Shown here: positions 1 through 11,900 of the stretch, piece by piece
How the letters are laid out: each line of letters opens with the position of its first letter
How positions within the stretch are numbered: position 1 is the stretch's first letter
NCBI GenBank assembly: GCA_963922205.1
Contig: CAWUHX010000078.1
Location: 186,001 to 250,000, forward strand
DNA length: 64,000 nucleotides
Direction: 5' to 3'
Source of the DNA: Romanomermis culicivorax
Taxonomy: Eukaryota > Nematoda > Enoplea > Mermithida > Mermithidae
Notes under the pieces: generated by a model
What the model saw: the letters and a program-made list of their open reading frames with translations, nothing else
Told to the model about the DNA's origin: nothing
Database searches by the model: none
Position numbers and translations under genes: made by a program

Positions 1-62
1 CCGTTCGGAAGCTATAAAAGTCAGTACCGGTCGCTATTTTTTTTGGCTTACCCTGTATATAC
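1..62 (-). mobile_element. Truncated mariner-class element end at the window edge
   Basis: On the minus strand from 62 the sequence reads TATACAGGGTAAGCCA, with the ACAGGGT start common to Tc1/mariner-class terminal repeats. The element itself would lie outside the window. Confidence 0.3.
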
Positions 63-169
63 ACAATTATTCATTCAGATATGTGCTATATACAGGATCC
101 AGATCTGATCTGTGTCCAGTCGGACCTGCTGTTCAGAACCCAGATTCCATGTGGATCCATCCTTTTCCT

Positions 170-305
170 AGTATTCGGGAAATCGGGACGTTCAGGGAAT
201 AGGGACTAATGCATTTTTCGGGGAAATAGGAAATGTATTCATTATTCGGGGAATAGGGACCTACGGGGAATATGGACTTTCGGACAATCGGGATTTTTGC
301 TGAAA
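170..305 (+). repeat. Degenerate minisatellite, GGGGAATAGGGAC type
   Basis: Six or so imperfect units related to TTCGGGGAATAGGGAC are separated by short AT-rich pieces. The interrupted G-rich units resemble the subterminal arrays of the elements at 32132-33667 and 54529-55549. Confidence 0.5.
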
Positions 306-479
306 AGAGACGTTAGGGGACACAATCGAAATGTGCGAGTACACTTGCTGTAGAAACATGTTTACACCTACTTTGCATATTCATAATTTTTACACATTAG
401 TGTCTTCATTGCAAATTGAGTGACCCACTTCTTAGTAAATCTTCATTGAAAATTAAGTAATCAATTTGTTAAAATAATT

Positions 480-775
480 TGACAAGTGTCAGAATTCACC
501 ATTCAAGTGAAAAATATGATTCAACTACATGTATAGATGTCAGAGTATGCAACCATATGCTACAACAACAGTATGCTGCAACTTTAGAACACATAACTTG
601 TTCATTTCGGCTGAGTTGAAACTTGATGGCGGCGCCGCGCGGCGCCGCAAAAATTACAAAAACCTATTCATACTTCAAAGGTGGTACCGCGCGGCGCCGG
701 TTGTTCTATCCATACTAAAAAGCGGCGCCGCGCGGTGAAGTATGACAGGGCCTTATCAGTGACGGCCGGCGCCGG
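480..775 (+). repeat. Repeat with GGCGCC palindromes, copy 1
   Basis: The left part (about 490-635) aligns with 21905-22060. The right part has three clusters of GCGGCGCCGCGC palindromes separated by AT-rich spacers, then CGGCCGGCGCCGGCCG at about 764-779. A very GC-rich island in AT-rich DNA. Confidence 0.55.
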
Positions 776-1055
776 CCGTCGATGTATAGCAGGGCCTTTT
801 TACTCTTTTCCCTGTCGTAGCAGCGATGTGATTGGCGAATTTTGGGAAATGGGATGACGTATCATCGCCATACATGCAATAACCTCGGCCCGGCTTGATA
901 GGTGAAGTAGTAGCCGGCCTACTAGGAGCGGGGTCTTATGAGTTGGAAATTGATTCTCTATATATTTTCTCAACATTCAACCCATGTGGTGGTTTCGGGT
1001 GGATCCACCATCACCCTTATTACAGGAATTCCCATAGCACCTCCTTCCGATTCGT

Positions 1056-1442
1056 CATACATGTAACGGTGCACTGAGGTCTGGGGCGATTTTTGAGACC
1101 GGCGGTCACTGATTCCCCAAAATTTAAGGGGGGGGTCTCTAAAGAAAAAAATTAAATTTTTTACCAAAAAAGTCCGAAAAATGATTAAAAAAATAGTAAT
1201 TTTTGTTTTAAAAAATCTTTAAATAGGTATTCATGGCGCGAAGCGCCGAAAAAATTGGTGTTTTTGACCATTTTTGTTCAAAAATTGTTATTTTCCATCA
1301 AGAAATTCAGTATTTTTCGGATCATGACTACAATACAGCTAGCCATAGGATAGAAAAATCCCGGGGGGTCACTCAATGACTAGCCATATGGCCGACGATT
1401 TCTGGGGGATTCCTGTAGCACTTCCCCCCAATCACATGCATG
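1056..1442 (+). mobile_element. CATACATG-type MITE, subfamily A, copy 1
   Basis: Starts CATACATGTAACGG and ends CACATGCATG. It has the shared interior: CCCCAAAATTT, runs of AAAAA.AGTCCGAAAAA, the palindrome GGCGCGAAGCGCC, and gctagccatAtggcc near the end. The target duplication is weak (4 of 8). A fragment of another copy's 3' end precedes it at about 1028-1050. Confidence 0.75.
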
Positions 1443-1973
1443 AATTTTGTGAATTTTTCAAGCAAAATTTGCAGATTTTTATGTTTTTGTAATTACAACT
1501 TTTCCTTTACTCACCATACGTCAGTTGGACAATTTGGTATCGCCTTTCGATGAGTTTAATCTGCTGTTTCCCCTAATCTTTTTGATTTTATTATTAGTTC
1601 GGCGGGTTTCTCCTTTTTTATTGATTGTTCAGCGATTAGTCAATTATCTAGCTGCTTAATTTTTTTTTTATTCACTTGGTTCACTGTTTGATTGGCTGCT
1701 TTGCACACCATATGGTTTATATGATCCGATGCTGAACATCGGCCTTTCCATCTATTCTTGAAGTTGGGTCATGTGGAACAGATTTACATTTGCATACAGT
1801 GTCTAGTCTAGACCTGTTTGTTGTTGATTGTCATTTTTGATGAAATGATTCATTGTGATTTACTTCTAATCTAATTGGATTTGAATTAGATCACTGGAAG
1901 TCTAATCAGGCAGCTTGGTTTTCACTTGCGCAAAATTTTCATGTTTGGAAGTTTCACAACAACTTCGAAATGA

Positions 1974-2048
1974 GAATTTAGCAGCATTTGACCATTTTTC
2001 CATCAAAAACCGAATTTTGATGGAAAAACGATCAAATGCTGCTAATTC
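1974..2048. repeat. Near-perfect hairpin
   Basis: Arms 1974-2008 and 2015-2048 are inverted copies (left GAATTTAGCAGCATTTGACC, right GATCAAATGCTGCTAATTC) with a 6-base loop and only a few mismatches. Possibly a very small foldback element. Confidence 0.75.
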
Positions 2049-2290
2049 GTTTTTTTGTAAAATCATGGTTTTATCCGCATTTGATGTTGGCATTTTTGTA
2101 ACGCCGCAATAAGCAAATTATATTAAGTAATTAACTAAACCATTAACTAATTAGCTTCGCAATATATATCAAAGGGTGACCGTGCTTGTCAAGTTTCCAA
2201 GTTAGTTTGTAATTTTTTCTCAGTAAGTCCTCATTTGATTCTGTTTAACTTATGAAATTGACGATATCTCATTTTCGTAATCACTTTCAG

Positions 2291-2385
2291 ATAATGTCGA
2301 TCAGAATCGACGAAAAGTTAACAAGACGCAACTGGACAAAGTATCAGTGCTAACAGATATAAGCCGTGAAATGTGTTCTGTACAG
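2291..2385 (+). other. Possible upstream exon of the PHACTR transcript or of an upstream gene
   Basis: A segment bounded by ctttcag and a gtgtaa donor is open in one frame, starting NVDQNRRKVNKTQ. It ends in phase 0, which matches the frame that is open across the start of the next segment at 2757. It could be the last-but-one exon of an unidentified upstream gene, or 5' untranslated sequence. No homology is recognised. Confidence 0.3.
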
Positions 2386-2756
2386 GTGTAAGACTTGAAA
2401 ATGATGTATGGTTAATTAAGTAGGATTCTAGTTCATAATGCCTTCAAAATTCCATCGCCGAAAATCGCTGCTCATAATTGCATGTGAAGGTTCATTGAAA
2501 ATTCTTGAATCCCGTTCATATTATTATTAATGTTCATTAATTTTACTTTTCGCTCATACCTAATTAGTAATTATATATGCTTTAATTTCTTGTCGTCCTT
2601 CTACAAATTAATAACGTATTCATGTATCCTTTCCTATGAGCAATTTCTCGATGCAGTACATTGTTTGCTTCTCCTTCCTATATATTTACTTCTATAAATT
2701 TAATTGGCTGCGTTAATTTTTTACGTTCTTCTTTAAGCTTATTCCTTTTGTTTCAG

Positions 2757-2974
2757 GCATTGTTGGAAGACCCAATTATCAGAAAAAGGAGAAAACTGAA
2801 AAGAAACGTTGACTCCGTCATTTTTTTGTCTACGCTGCTCGAAACATCAATGCGTTTTAATAAATTTTTTTCGCCATTAGATATATCGGCCGCTTCAAAC
2901 GATAATTATCATGCAAATGTCTACTGTAGAGAATTTGAGCCCTATTGAACGTTGATACTACGAATTAGCTGGAC
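2757..2974 (+). other. 5' part of PHACTR exon 1: leader with a separate upstream ORF
   Basis: The sequence follows a strong acceptor (tttgtttcag). A frame different from PHACTR stays open from the acceptor to a TGA at 2946-2948 (start ALLEDPIIRKRRKLKR), and the PHACTR ATG lies 26 bases later at 2975. This looks either like the tail of an upstream protein sharing an exon with the PHACTR start, or an upstream ORF in the leader. Confidence 0.4.
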
Positions 2975-5900
2975 ATGGGAAAATCCGACGCGTCCAAGTC
3001 AGAAATTGTCGATATTGAACAGCAGGGTGTATCGTCTTCGAATATAGAAGACGATATAAAAAAATTGAAGTATCAACGACGGGAAAGCATTACGTATTTC
3101 CGGTGTCGAAGTAATAGTGATCCGAAAATTGTGCCAATTTCTATCGTAGAAATGCATTGTAAGTTCAGAGTGGTGATTTTTGAATTCTACCAGAAGAACG
3201 CCGATTTTGGTGTCTTTTGCCGCCTTGCCGCTTCCGATGCTTAGACTAATGCGGCGTAACTTGAATCTATAATTAAATAATGGTGATATTTTTTTAAATG
3301 CTTCTGTAAACGAAACAGACACGAATCAAAAATGATCAAATAATTATTTTTATCATACCATCATAAATGATCAAGACATAATGCGAGTTTAATGATAAGT
3401 AGTTTAATGTAAAAAACGACTCACATTATAGAGTAAATCATATCGTAATATTTTCCATTCAGTATTTGTTCTCATTTTTTCACTTGTTTTTTATAGTTTT
3501 TGTCGACTTCTGCATTCTACCTAATGAACTATATATATGTCGATGCCCAATCTTAAATTTTTGGAAAGTCAATTTACAGTTTGATTTCATAATAAGCTCG
3601 ATGTTGTCACGAGCTAGATTTTCTCGTCATTTGGGCGGCAAGCAAACCTAATTGGCTCATTAAACGTGTCGAATCGAATTTTTTCCCGCAACTTCGTTCT
3701 TCCCGTTTTGCTCGCCAAACCTCCTATCTCATTTCCGTCCTTTATATTAGCCGTGTCTTCGCCTTATTTTTGCGCGTTTACGTCAGTTAAGTTAAACTCG
3801 GCGATGTCATAAAATTTAAGGTATATTAGCCGGAAATTTACTTTCTTGCTTGCAGCAAAGACAAGCATTATTCCGCCGGGTGACTGCTGACTGATTCCTC
3901 TACTCGCACCACCTAAATTTTGTTAGCTAAACTTCGAAAAACGTTAGTTTTACTCTATAGATATTATACATGAGAATATGTTTCAGTTTTCTCCGGTTTC
4001 ATTTTTGTACGATTACTGTATCGCATCGCTCATATTTATACATTTTTCTTTTGGCGTGGTACCTGCCCGCATAGATTTGCGTCTGGTAAACAAACTTGAT
4101 TTGTGACCATAAACAATAACGTAGTGGTGGAGGAAATGTTTGACTCGGAAATTCCTAGGTTGGTACATTAGATTATTTCTCAGACCTTGTTTGCTGTACA
4201 ATGTCTGAAGCAAGTGAGTTTTCTTGTGGTAACGACGGTTGAAAATGCAAAATTGATTATATTTTCGTCGCAGTTATTTTCTTTTCAAATGGAAAGTGTT
4301 TTGACGGCTATAACATGACAAAATTGAAAGGATTCCGATTTTTCGATGTAGTAACTATTCAGTGGCGATGCCAAGATTTTTTTTGGGGATATGAAAAAAA
4401 TTTAGGTTACGGAAAATATACAGAACTACGTTCTTTCATCATTGGAATTGAGAAGTTTTCGCAGTTTTTAGCTATAGGTCAATTTCCCAGAGTGATACGA
4501 AGGCTGGTATGAGGTTGAGGTTTGAGTGATTGGTATCCCCTTCAAGGGAAAACATTTTTGAAATTAGGAGAATAGTGAGTTTTTGCATCAATTCCTGAAT
4601 AATTTAACTGCAAATCGCCTGAATCAAAACTTCTGAAATTTGGCAGTTCGTTTGTCGAATGGATGCGCTATATTATCTACACAAAAGAAAAACTAACCAT
4701 CTGATACTGAGTAGCAAACTACCAAAAAATAAATTAAATTGAGAATACATAGCACCGATGCAAAGCGCCGAAAAGTTTTGATGTTTCTATCTTTGATAGT
4801 TTGAAATTTCATTTCCCAGCATTGTCATTTCATTTCGGTGGGCACGTTCCCGCTGTACCTCCTGGCTGCTCCACTGTAATTATCGATGCGGTATCAATGA
4901 TGAACGTTTTTCTCAAAAATGACATAGTTTTTGTATTCCTGCCTACATTTCCAGCAGGATACAAAATCGATTAACTATTCCGTAGAATTGAATCAAGAAA
5001 ATGTGTTTCGGATTTGATTTTCAAGGAACTTGAGGTACCTGGACAGTATGGTCAACTAGCTGCAAGTATCAACTCCACCGAATTTGCATTGATGCGAGAA
5101 AGCGTTCTACAGTAAAATGTGTTCGGAATTGAAAGAATTTCGATAACCGTTCAAGTTTCGTTCCAGACAAAATGCAATAAGTGAAACCGAATAGTGGATG
5201 TTGTTAATAACGATAAGTTCTTAAGTTCAATTTTTCATTTTGTCGATTTTCAAATTCCATTTTTGAGCTTAATAATACATCTGATGGAGTCAGAAGTCAA
5301 GAATTTTCTCTCCAGTGAGTGAGGCTGAAGGGATGGTGGGATAAGCCTCGTCGTGGCAGTGTGCGCCTGCGCCTACCATTTTGATTCTGTACCATATTTG
5401 CCTTGATAAACACTGAAAAGACTCGTGAACCAGACTACCCCATGGGGAGGGGTATGAGGGGGGTATTACCCCCACCTAAAATCCTGAAAGTTGATCACTG
5501 GTCGAATAATTTTGAGACAAAATGAAGTGTTTGTAGACATCTAGCCCACACTATCCCGAAAATTGTCAAGTTTACCCCTACCTGGAACATCTGACCCTGG
5601 GGACCACTGTCGTAAACCAACTTACCACGCGGGTATATGGGGATCAGCAAGTATCATTTCCAGAACTACATGTTCTCATACCAGTAAGACCTCCAGTCAG
5701 TTGGGGAGAGTCTAAGGTCCAAATTTGTGGAATGGGGGTACTCATTTTCCCTAAAATGTTGTGGGTTCCAAAATGGTCGAAAAATGGCCAAAAATTCCAA
5801 AAAAATTGCGAAAGTTTTCCAAAAAAGATCGAAAATGCAATTAATTGCATAATTTTTCGAATTGGGCTTCCCAACATTCGGGTCTGAACGAGCACCCAAC

Positions 5901-8900
5901 CTCCCCGCCCCAATTACAGGTATGTATGTTCTATCGGCCGCTCTCAACTGTATCTCATCATCAGCAGACAAGGACCTATGTCAAAATCACTTACAAAATT
6001 TGGGAGTGTTCATGTGTTAATTTCAGCAAATATTGAATATTATAGTCAGCCATACTGCTCAAAAAATACTTTTTACGGGAAATCTCAGATTCTTCTAGAG
6101 CTATCTTTGTTTCCAATAAATTCACAGATCTATTGCACTCCAAACGCCGATTTTGAAAATTTCTGGACTCAGTAAAAGACTCACATCGACGCTTTCGGTA
6201 ATTAACACGGCATTTTTTAGCCTGTGCGATATCTGGCTGGACTGTATCCTAAAATTTTTTATGCGATTAGAAAGATGCTCCATTTTGACCGCACACAGTT
6301 TTGATTCATTGACAGTTATGCGTAAATTTTATGACGTGCGTGGAAGAATCTACTAGATCTCATTCATGGATAAAATCAAGCTATAGTCGTAACTATTTCG
6401 AAATGGCAATGCTGTGATGTGTGCAAATAAAGCTTTCCACCAACGCACGTAGGGTACTCCGCTGCTCTTTATTTTTTCAAAACATTCTTTCCACTCAATA
6501 TGGTTTTGCGCATTCTTCGTCTTCGATCAATAAGTGTATTTATAGAGGCAAAAGTTTGTTCTTGTGTTTTGAAATTTTCTGAACTTTTGTTCGCATTTTT
6601 TCGCGCCTTTTTATTTTTTTCCACAAATTGGTGAATTAGTCTTAGCTGTTGTTGTGATACCGGAACCATTCTTCTGCTGAATTTTCTCTGTTTTATTTCG
6701 TATTTCTCAATTTATGTCTTTCGGCTTAAATTAATTTTTTTGGTTGTCGTTATTTTCATTTAATAAGATTTTTGGCGTTTTCCCAATAAAAATAGCAGCA
6801 ACGAGATATCAATATCTCAGCTCTATTTCAGCTTACGAGAAAAATGTGTCAACACTGTATGGCAGTGATATTAGAAATTTAGCGCATTTCAGCTGTTTTT
6901 CACTCTTCACGAATGCTGTTCATGTAAAAATCAGCTTTTTATGCTAATGAGAATTCGTGTTTAAAGAGCAATTGACGTCAGAAATTCGAGCATGACGCCA
7001 GATCATCTTATTGTACCACGTTTCATCAAGTTTTTAGTAAATCGATGAACTTTGACTTACGAGTGGGGTACGTGATGATTTTCTCCAACACCAAAATCAC
7101 TAGGGATTCCGTTCCAAAATTTCGTTTGTGCTTAGAGTGCTTAGACTGAGAACGGTAAGCTTGTTGGCCGATTAAAATAATACACGATTACGTTTAATCC
7201 CCTATTATGCAGTCGCCGATTAAAATCATATAATCCAGTATTAAAAGTATAATCGCTGATTGAAAACTGTACGACGGATACTGTTTACAATGTAGGTGTA
7301 CAGCTTTTCCTTTAGTACGTCATATTTCGTCTTCAATTTATCGTTATCAATTTTTTCCGTGATATCCACATAAAAATCCACGTGTCGGTAGAAAAATTCT
7401 GAAGAAATTGAATTATTTTGGAAAAAATTTTTTTTTGAATTTCTATTTGAAAAAATTTCTTTTTTTTGTTTTTTTAAATTTTTATTAATTTTTTTATTCA
7501 ATTAGCTCTCTTGCACTGTTGTTAGTTTAAATCGGGACCGGAACTTCTCATTCGAATATGCTTCCGTCGAATTCGATCTATGCAGGAAATTACGATGTTA
7601 CTTGATTTTCTGCTTCATCGTTCTTTAAATCGTCCAAAAAAACAACATCGATTCGTCAACTACTAAACCGACCACGCAATCGCAAAAAAACAGATATAAT
7701 CGGCCTTTTAAACCTGGGACGGGGCAGAGTCGAAAACTCCGATTATAATAATCTAGCTTTAATCGGCTGACAAGCTTGCCGATTGTTTTAATCTCGGATT
7801 GAACTAATCGGTGTTTAATCAGCCGACGAGCTTACCAAAAAAATTCAATCCTGGATTATAAGTGACGTTCAATCCCCAATTACTATAATCGTCCAACGAA
7901 CTTACCTCCCTGATTGAAGAGACCTAACATGAAATCAAAGGATTCCTGAAAATTTCAACGAAATAAAAACTTCTGATGATTTTTATAACCGCCCGGTTTA
8001 AAGCGTCTGCAAGTTCAATGTCCACAATTTAAACAATTTTAAGAACCAAGAATTTTGTTGGAAATAATTTTATCTAATCATTCTAAACTTTACATACATG
8101 AAGCATGCATATGAAGTTTTTAACTTTAAGTTTTAATCCCTCGTAGTTTCATGTAGTGTTTTCACCTATCAGTAGGTGAGGTATTCTTCAAGTTACAAAA
8201 ATTATAAAGTTGCTCTAACATGTCGCTCTTCACAAAACTCGTTTTTTAATTTAAATTTCTACCGTAGAATTTTTATTTCTGGCTTCATCCAGTTTTGTGT
8301 TCGTGTTATATTCATTCGTTTCTATTTTTTCAGCAATGTGCTCGGGTATGAAAAATTCATCCAGTAGTGATAAAATTTTACTCAAATCTTCAATAACGGC
8401 GAATTTAACATCACCGAATACGACCGCTGTTGTAGGCGCCATCTCCGGTCATCATCACAACAGTCATCACCGTAGAAGAAGAGCTTTTTCGCAGAGTTTA
8501 AAAACTACGAAATTTTGGTTCCGTCTGTTGCAACCGTGGAAGTGGCGGCGGAAAAAATCTGCGAAAAATCATCACCACCAACGTACAACGGTGAATAATC
8601 GGTTTTTCGAACATATTTTAAAAAATAATACATTTCCGACAACAGGTAAGTTATTTTTTGGATTTCTGGCCGTTGGTCATTTTTCAGATTTATTATCATT
8701 ATTATTCAGGTTCTGATAAACATTCTAATGAATCTCTCAACATATCCGATGAGAACGACGTTTCGGGAGTTGGCGTTGTACCGGCTCGATCTTCAGAATG
8801 TTTAGGTAACAATAGTCAGTTTTCCTCCGGAAGCACCTTCGGCTTGTTTGGAACTTAGTGGAATATTCCAATTTTCACGATTTCTTATGTGGATAGTTGC

Positions 8901-11900
8901 TCCCAGTATACTCCTCGTCTTTCTTGCTTGTTATCTTTTCCATCGGAAAATATTGATTGCGAAATTGGAAACAGAATTTGGCGTCATTACCATTTTTCTG
9001 TATTTTTCATTTTTCTAGGTGTAAATCCAACATCATCTTCGGACCAAACTGCAACTAACGCTTCAGCAGAACAGTCTAAACTGAACAAAAACCCTGCGTC
9101 ACCATCTTTCCCGCCGATGTTAAGCGGCGGTGATGTTAATATTCAAGAACTATCCAGTAATTTATCAAAATTTCCTTCCGATCAATGTCACTGGAAAAAT
9201 ACCGGTGGAAGTTGCATCGATTCTTTGCCTTCATCATACAATAACCCATCGCCACTTTCTGCCGTCGATTCGCCGTCGCCTGAAAAGCAAACGGCAAAAA
9301 TTGTCCCAACAGCAACGCGGACGGTTTTCGCCGCTGCTTCGCCGAAAGATAATTGTAACAGTAGTAACTCAGGCTGGAATGTTTCGCCTAATCAGTCTTG
9401 CCAGGTAATGTTTACGAATACAGTAAAATGGTCGTTAAGGGCAGATGTACTCGTGTAGTATCAGTCGTTGGAAAATTGCTAGTCTTACAAAAACAATACT
9501 ATTTTTGTAGAAGTTCTTTCTTTCGAGGTATTTTTTCATCACAAAATGTTTATTGACGTCTTGATAATGAGTGTTTCTCTTGGAGCTCAAGAGAACCTAA
9601 TTGTTACTCCACTGCTTCACCTATATAGGACGAGTCCTGAGGTAGAATTAGGGCGCAACAGTTATTCCCGGAATCCGGGTTCTAACGTGCGTTACCTCCG
9701 TTGCAAGGTATAAATGTCAGATCAGCGGGGAACGTTGTATTTTGGGGTGATAAATCCACAGAGATTAATATTATATAAAAATGGCCCACTTTCACCATCA
9801 TAAAACCACGAATAACCAAAATCCGGAACAAACGGCCGGTTTATGCTGGTCTTCCAAGCAAATTGGCGTCGTCGCTCTTTGCGTCGACTTTTAGGCTAAT
9901 TTGCATAACCTTTGAGATACACTATGTCCATCCCCGATACCTGATTTGTAAATATTTATTTGGTCCCCACATAGCTAACCATATGGTCGAAGATATATGG
10001 GGGAGTTTATGACACTTATTGCCAAGATTCCAATCATTTTCATAATTTGAACTCATGAAATTTCAATTCGTTTTTCCGTCTATCTTCAGAAGTGATTATT
10101 TTTAAGACTAGCGCCTTAGTTAAAACGGTGGTCGCCGCGACGGAAGTGCCTCGTTTAAGGGCTTTCATACCTCCGACGCAAATGGAGAGAAACGAAGATT
10201 TTAGTAAATCAAAATCTGCTGCAGCATTGTTGCCCCCGTCTACCTCTAAAATGTTGCCGTCCGGTTCTTTACTCCAGGCGACTATCAACGTTCGACCTCT
10301 CTTTCCGCCTGATTATCAAACCGCGACAACATCAGGTAGCATAAATGTCTTTATTTTTCATCGATGTAAAAGACTGAAATGAGCTCTAAATTTTTTGGTT
10401 TGTAATAATAAAGTTTTTTGCCATAACTACCGGTAGGTTTTGTGGATTTTGCGATGTAAGCTTTTTTAAGGTTGCAACACGTCAGTGTCGCCGATGTTCG
10501 CTGGTAGACGAGGAACAATGCATCGATTCTCTAATGCAACGTACGCTAATCAGGACAGTCCTCAACATAATGGTGAGATTCTTTTAGAAAAACAATACGT
10601 TTTTTGATTGGCGTATTTAGTTTAAAACGTCTCCCATACAGACTGACCTCAAAACATGAGTTTCATTCATACATGTAATTGGGGGGAAGTGCTATGGGAA
10701 CCCCCCATCCCAGAAATTGTCTACCATATGGCTAGCCATTGGGCGACCCCCCCCCCCCCAGGATTTTCCAATCCTATGGCTAGCCATATGATAGCCCTAG
10801 AGACCCCCATAGTTTTAGTCGGAAAAATACTGAAAAATATCATTTTTTCATGAAAAATGTCAATTTTTGAACAAAAAATGGTCAAAAACGTCAATTTTCT
10901 CGTCGCGCCGTAAGTACATATTTCATTATTTTTTGACAAAAATTACTACTGTTTGAACCGGTTTTCGGACATTTTTCATGAAAAAATCGATTTTTTTCCT
11001 TCAGCGACCCCTCCCCCCAAAATTTTGGGAATTACTAACCCCCGGCCCGAAAAAGTGCTCCAACCCCCCTCCCCCCCCCCAGACCTCGGAGCTCCGTTAC
11101 ATGTGTGGTTTCATTTAATATTAGAGTTCCACACTGATCCACTATTTTCTTCTTGCTATTTATGTTTGCAACTACATGTAATGTTTGAAAAGCTTTCCGG
11201 CGCACTATATTTGGTATTGATTATTTTGCGAATTGCATCTATCACCAAATTTAACCTACTCGTACAGGTTCTGTAATGAAAATCCAACAACTTGCCTCCA
11301 ATTTGTACTGCATAACGTTGTTTTTGCTTCTTAAGTTTTGAAAAACAGTACTCGTACAAAAACAATCATTTTCTTCTTTTATTCTTGCAACAGTCGAATA
11401 CAGTACGTTTTCCAGGAACTGATTATTTGAAAGTACAAATGAAGAATAATTAATCAAATACATGAACTAAAGGAAAGAATCTTGAGATATTTAATCAGCA
11501 GGTCGAATTATAGTGAAGTTCCGTGAAAGGCTAAACACAGTCGAAATTCCAAGTTCAATAAATCGTATGAATGAATTCAAGAATAGGAAATTCTAGCAAA
11601 AAATTGATGTTTCTAACGTCTTACTATTACAAAGTTGAGTACATTTGATGACCACAAAGAATATATGTTAGCTCAACTTCAAGCTTGCACTGCCGAGCTA
11701 TTTTGTTCATCATATGAGAGCTTCTATGAACAGTACAAAAACATTTTTCTCGTTTAACAAATTCTACAGCTGAATAGGCTGATATTCCGTCATAAACTGA
11801 TAATTAGAAAGTACAAGTCAAAAGTTCCATTTACAAACAGTAATTGGAAGAGTCTAGATGTATTTGATAATGAGATAGTAATGTAAAAAACGAATGACTG

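Larger units (their letters stand above)
3159..8333 (+). other. PHACTR intron 1, filled with transposons
   Basis: This 5.2 kb intron (gtaagt ... ttttttcag) has no recognisable exon. It carries a CAGTGGCG hAT-type element (4360-4876), a CAGACTAC-family element (5431-5609), a CATACATG-type element (5677-5924) and an element with GATTA-rich inverted ends (7154-7906). The stretches 3160-4350 and 5930-7150 show nothing I can identify. Confidence 0.7.

Noticed and set aside
9600-9720. Possible hammerhead ribozyme around the ggacgagtcc palindrome
   Set aside because: The conserved CTGATGA and GAAA cores are missing in the needed positions.
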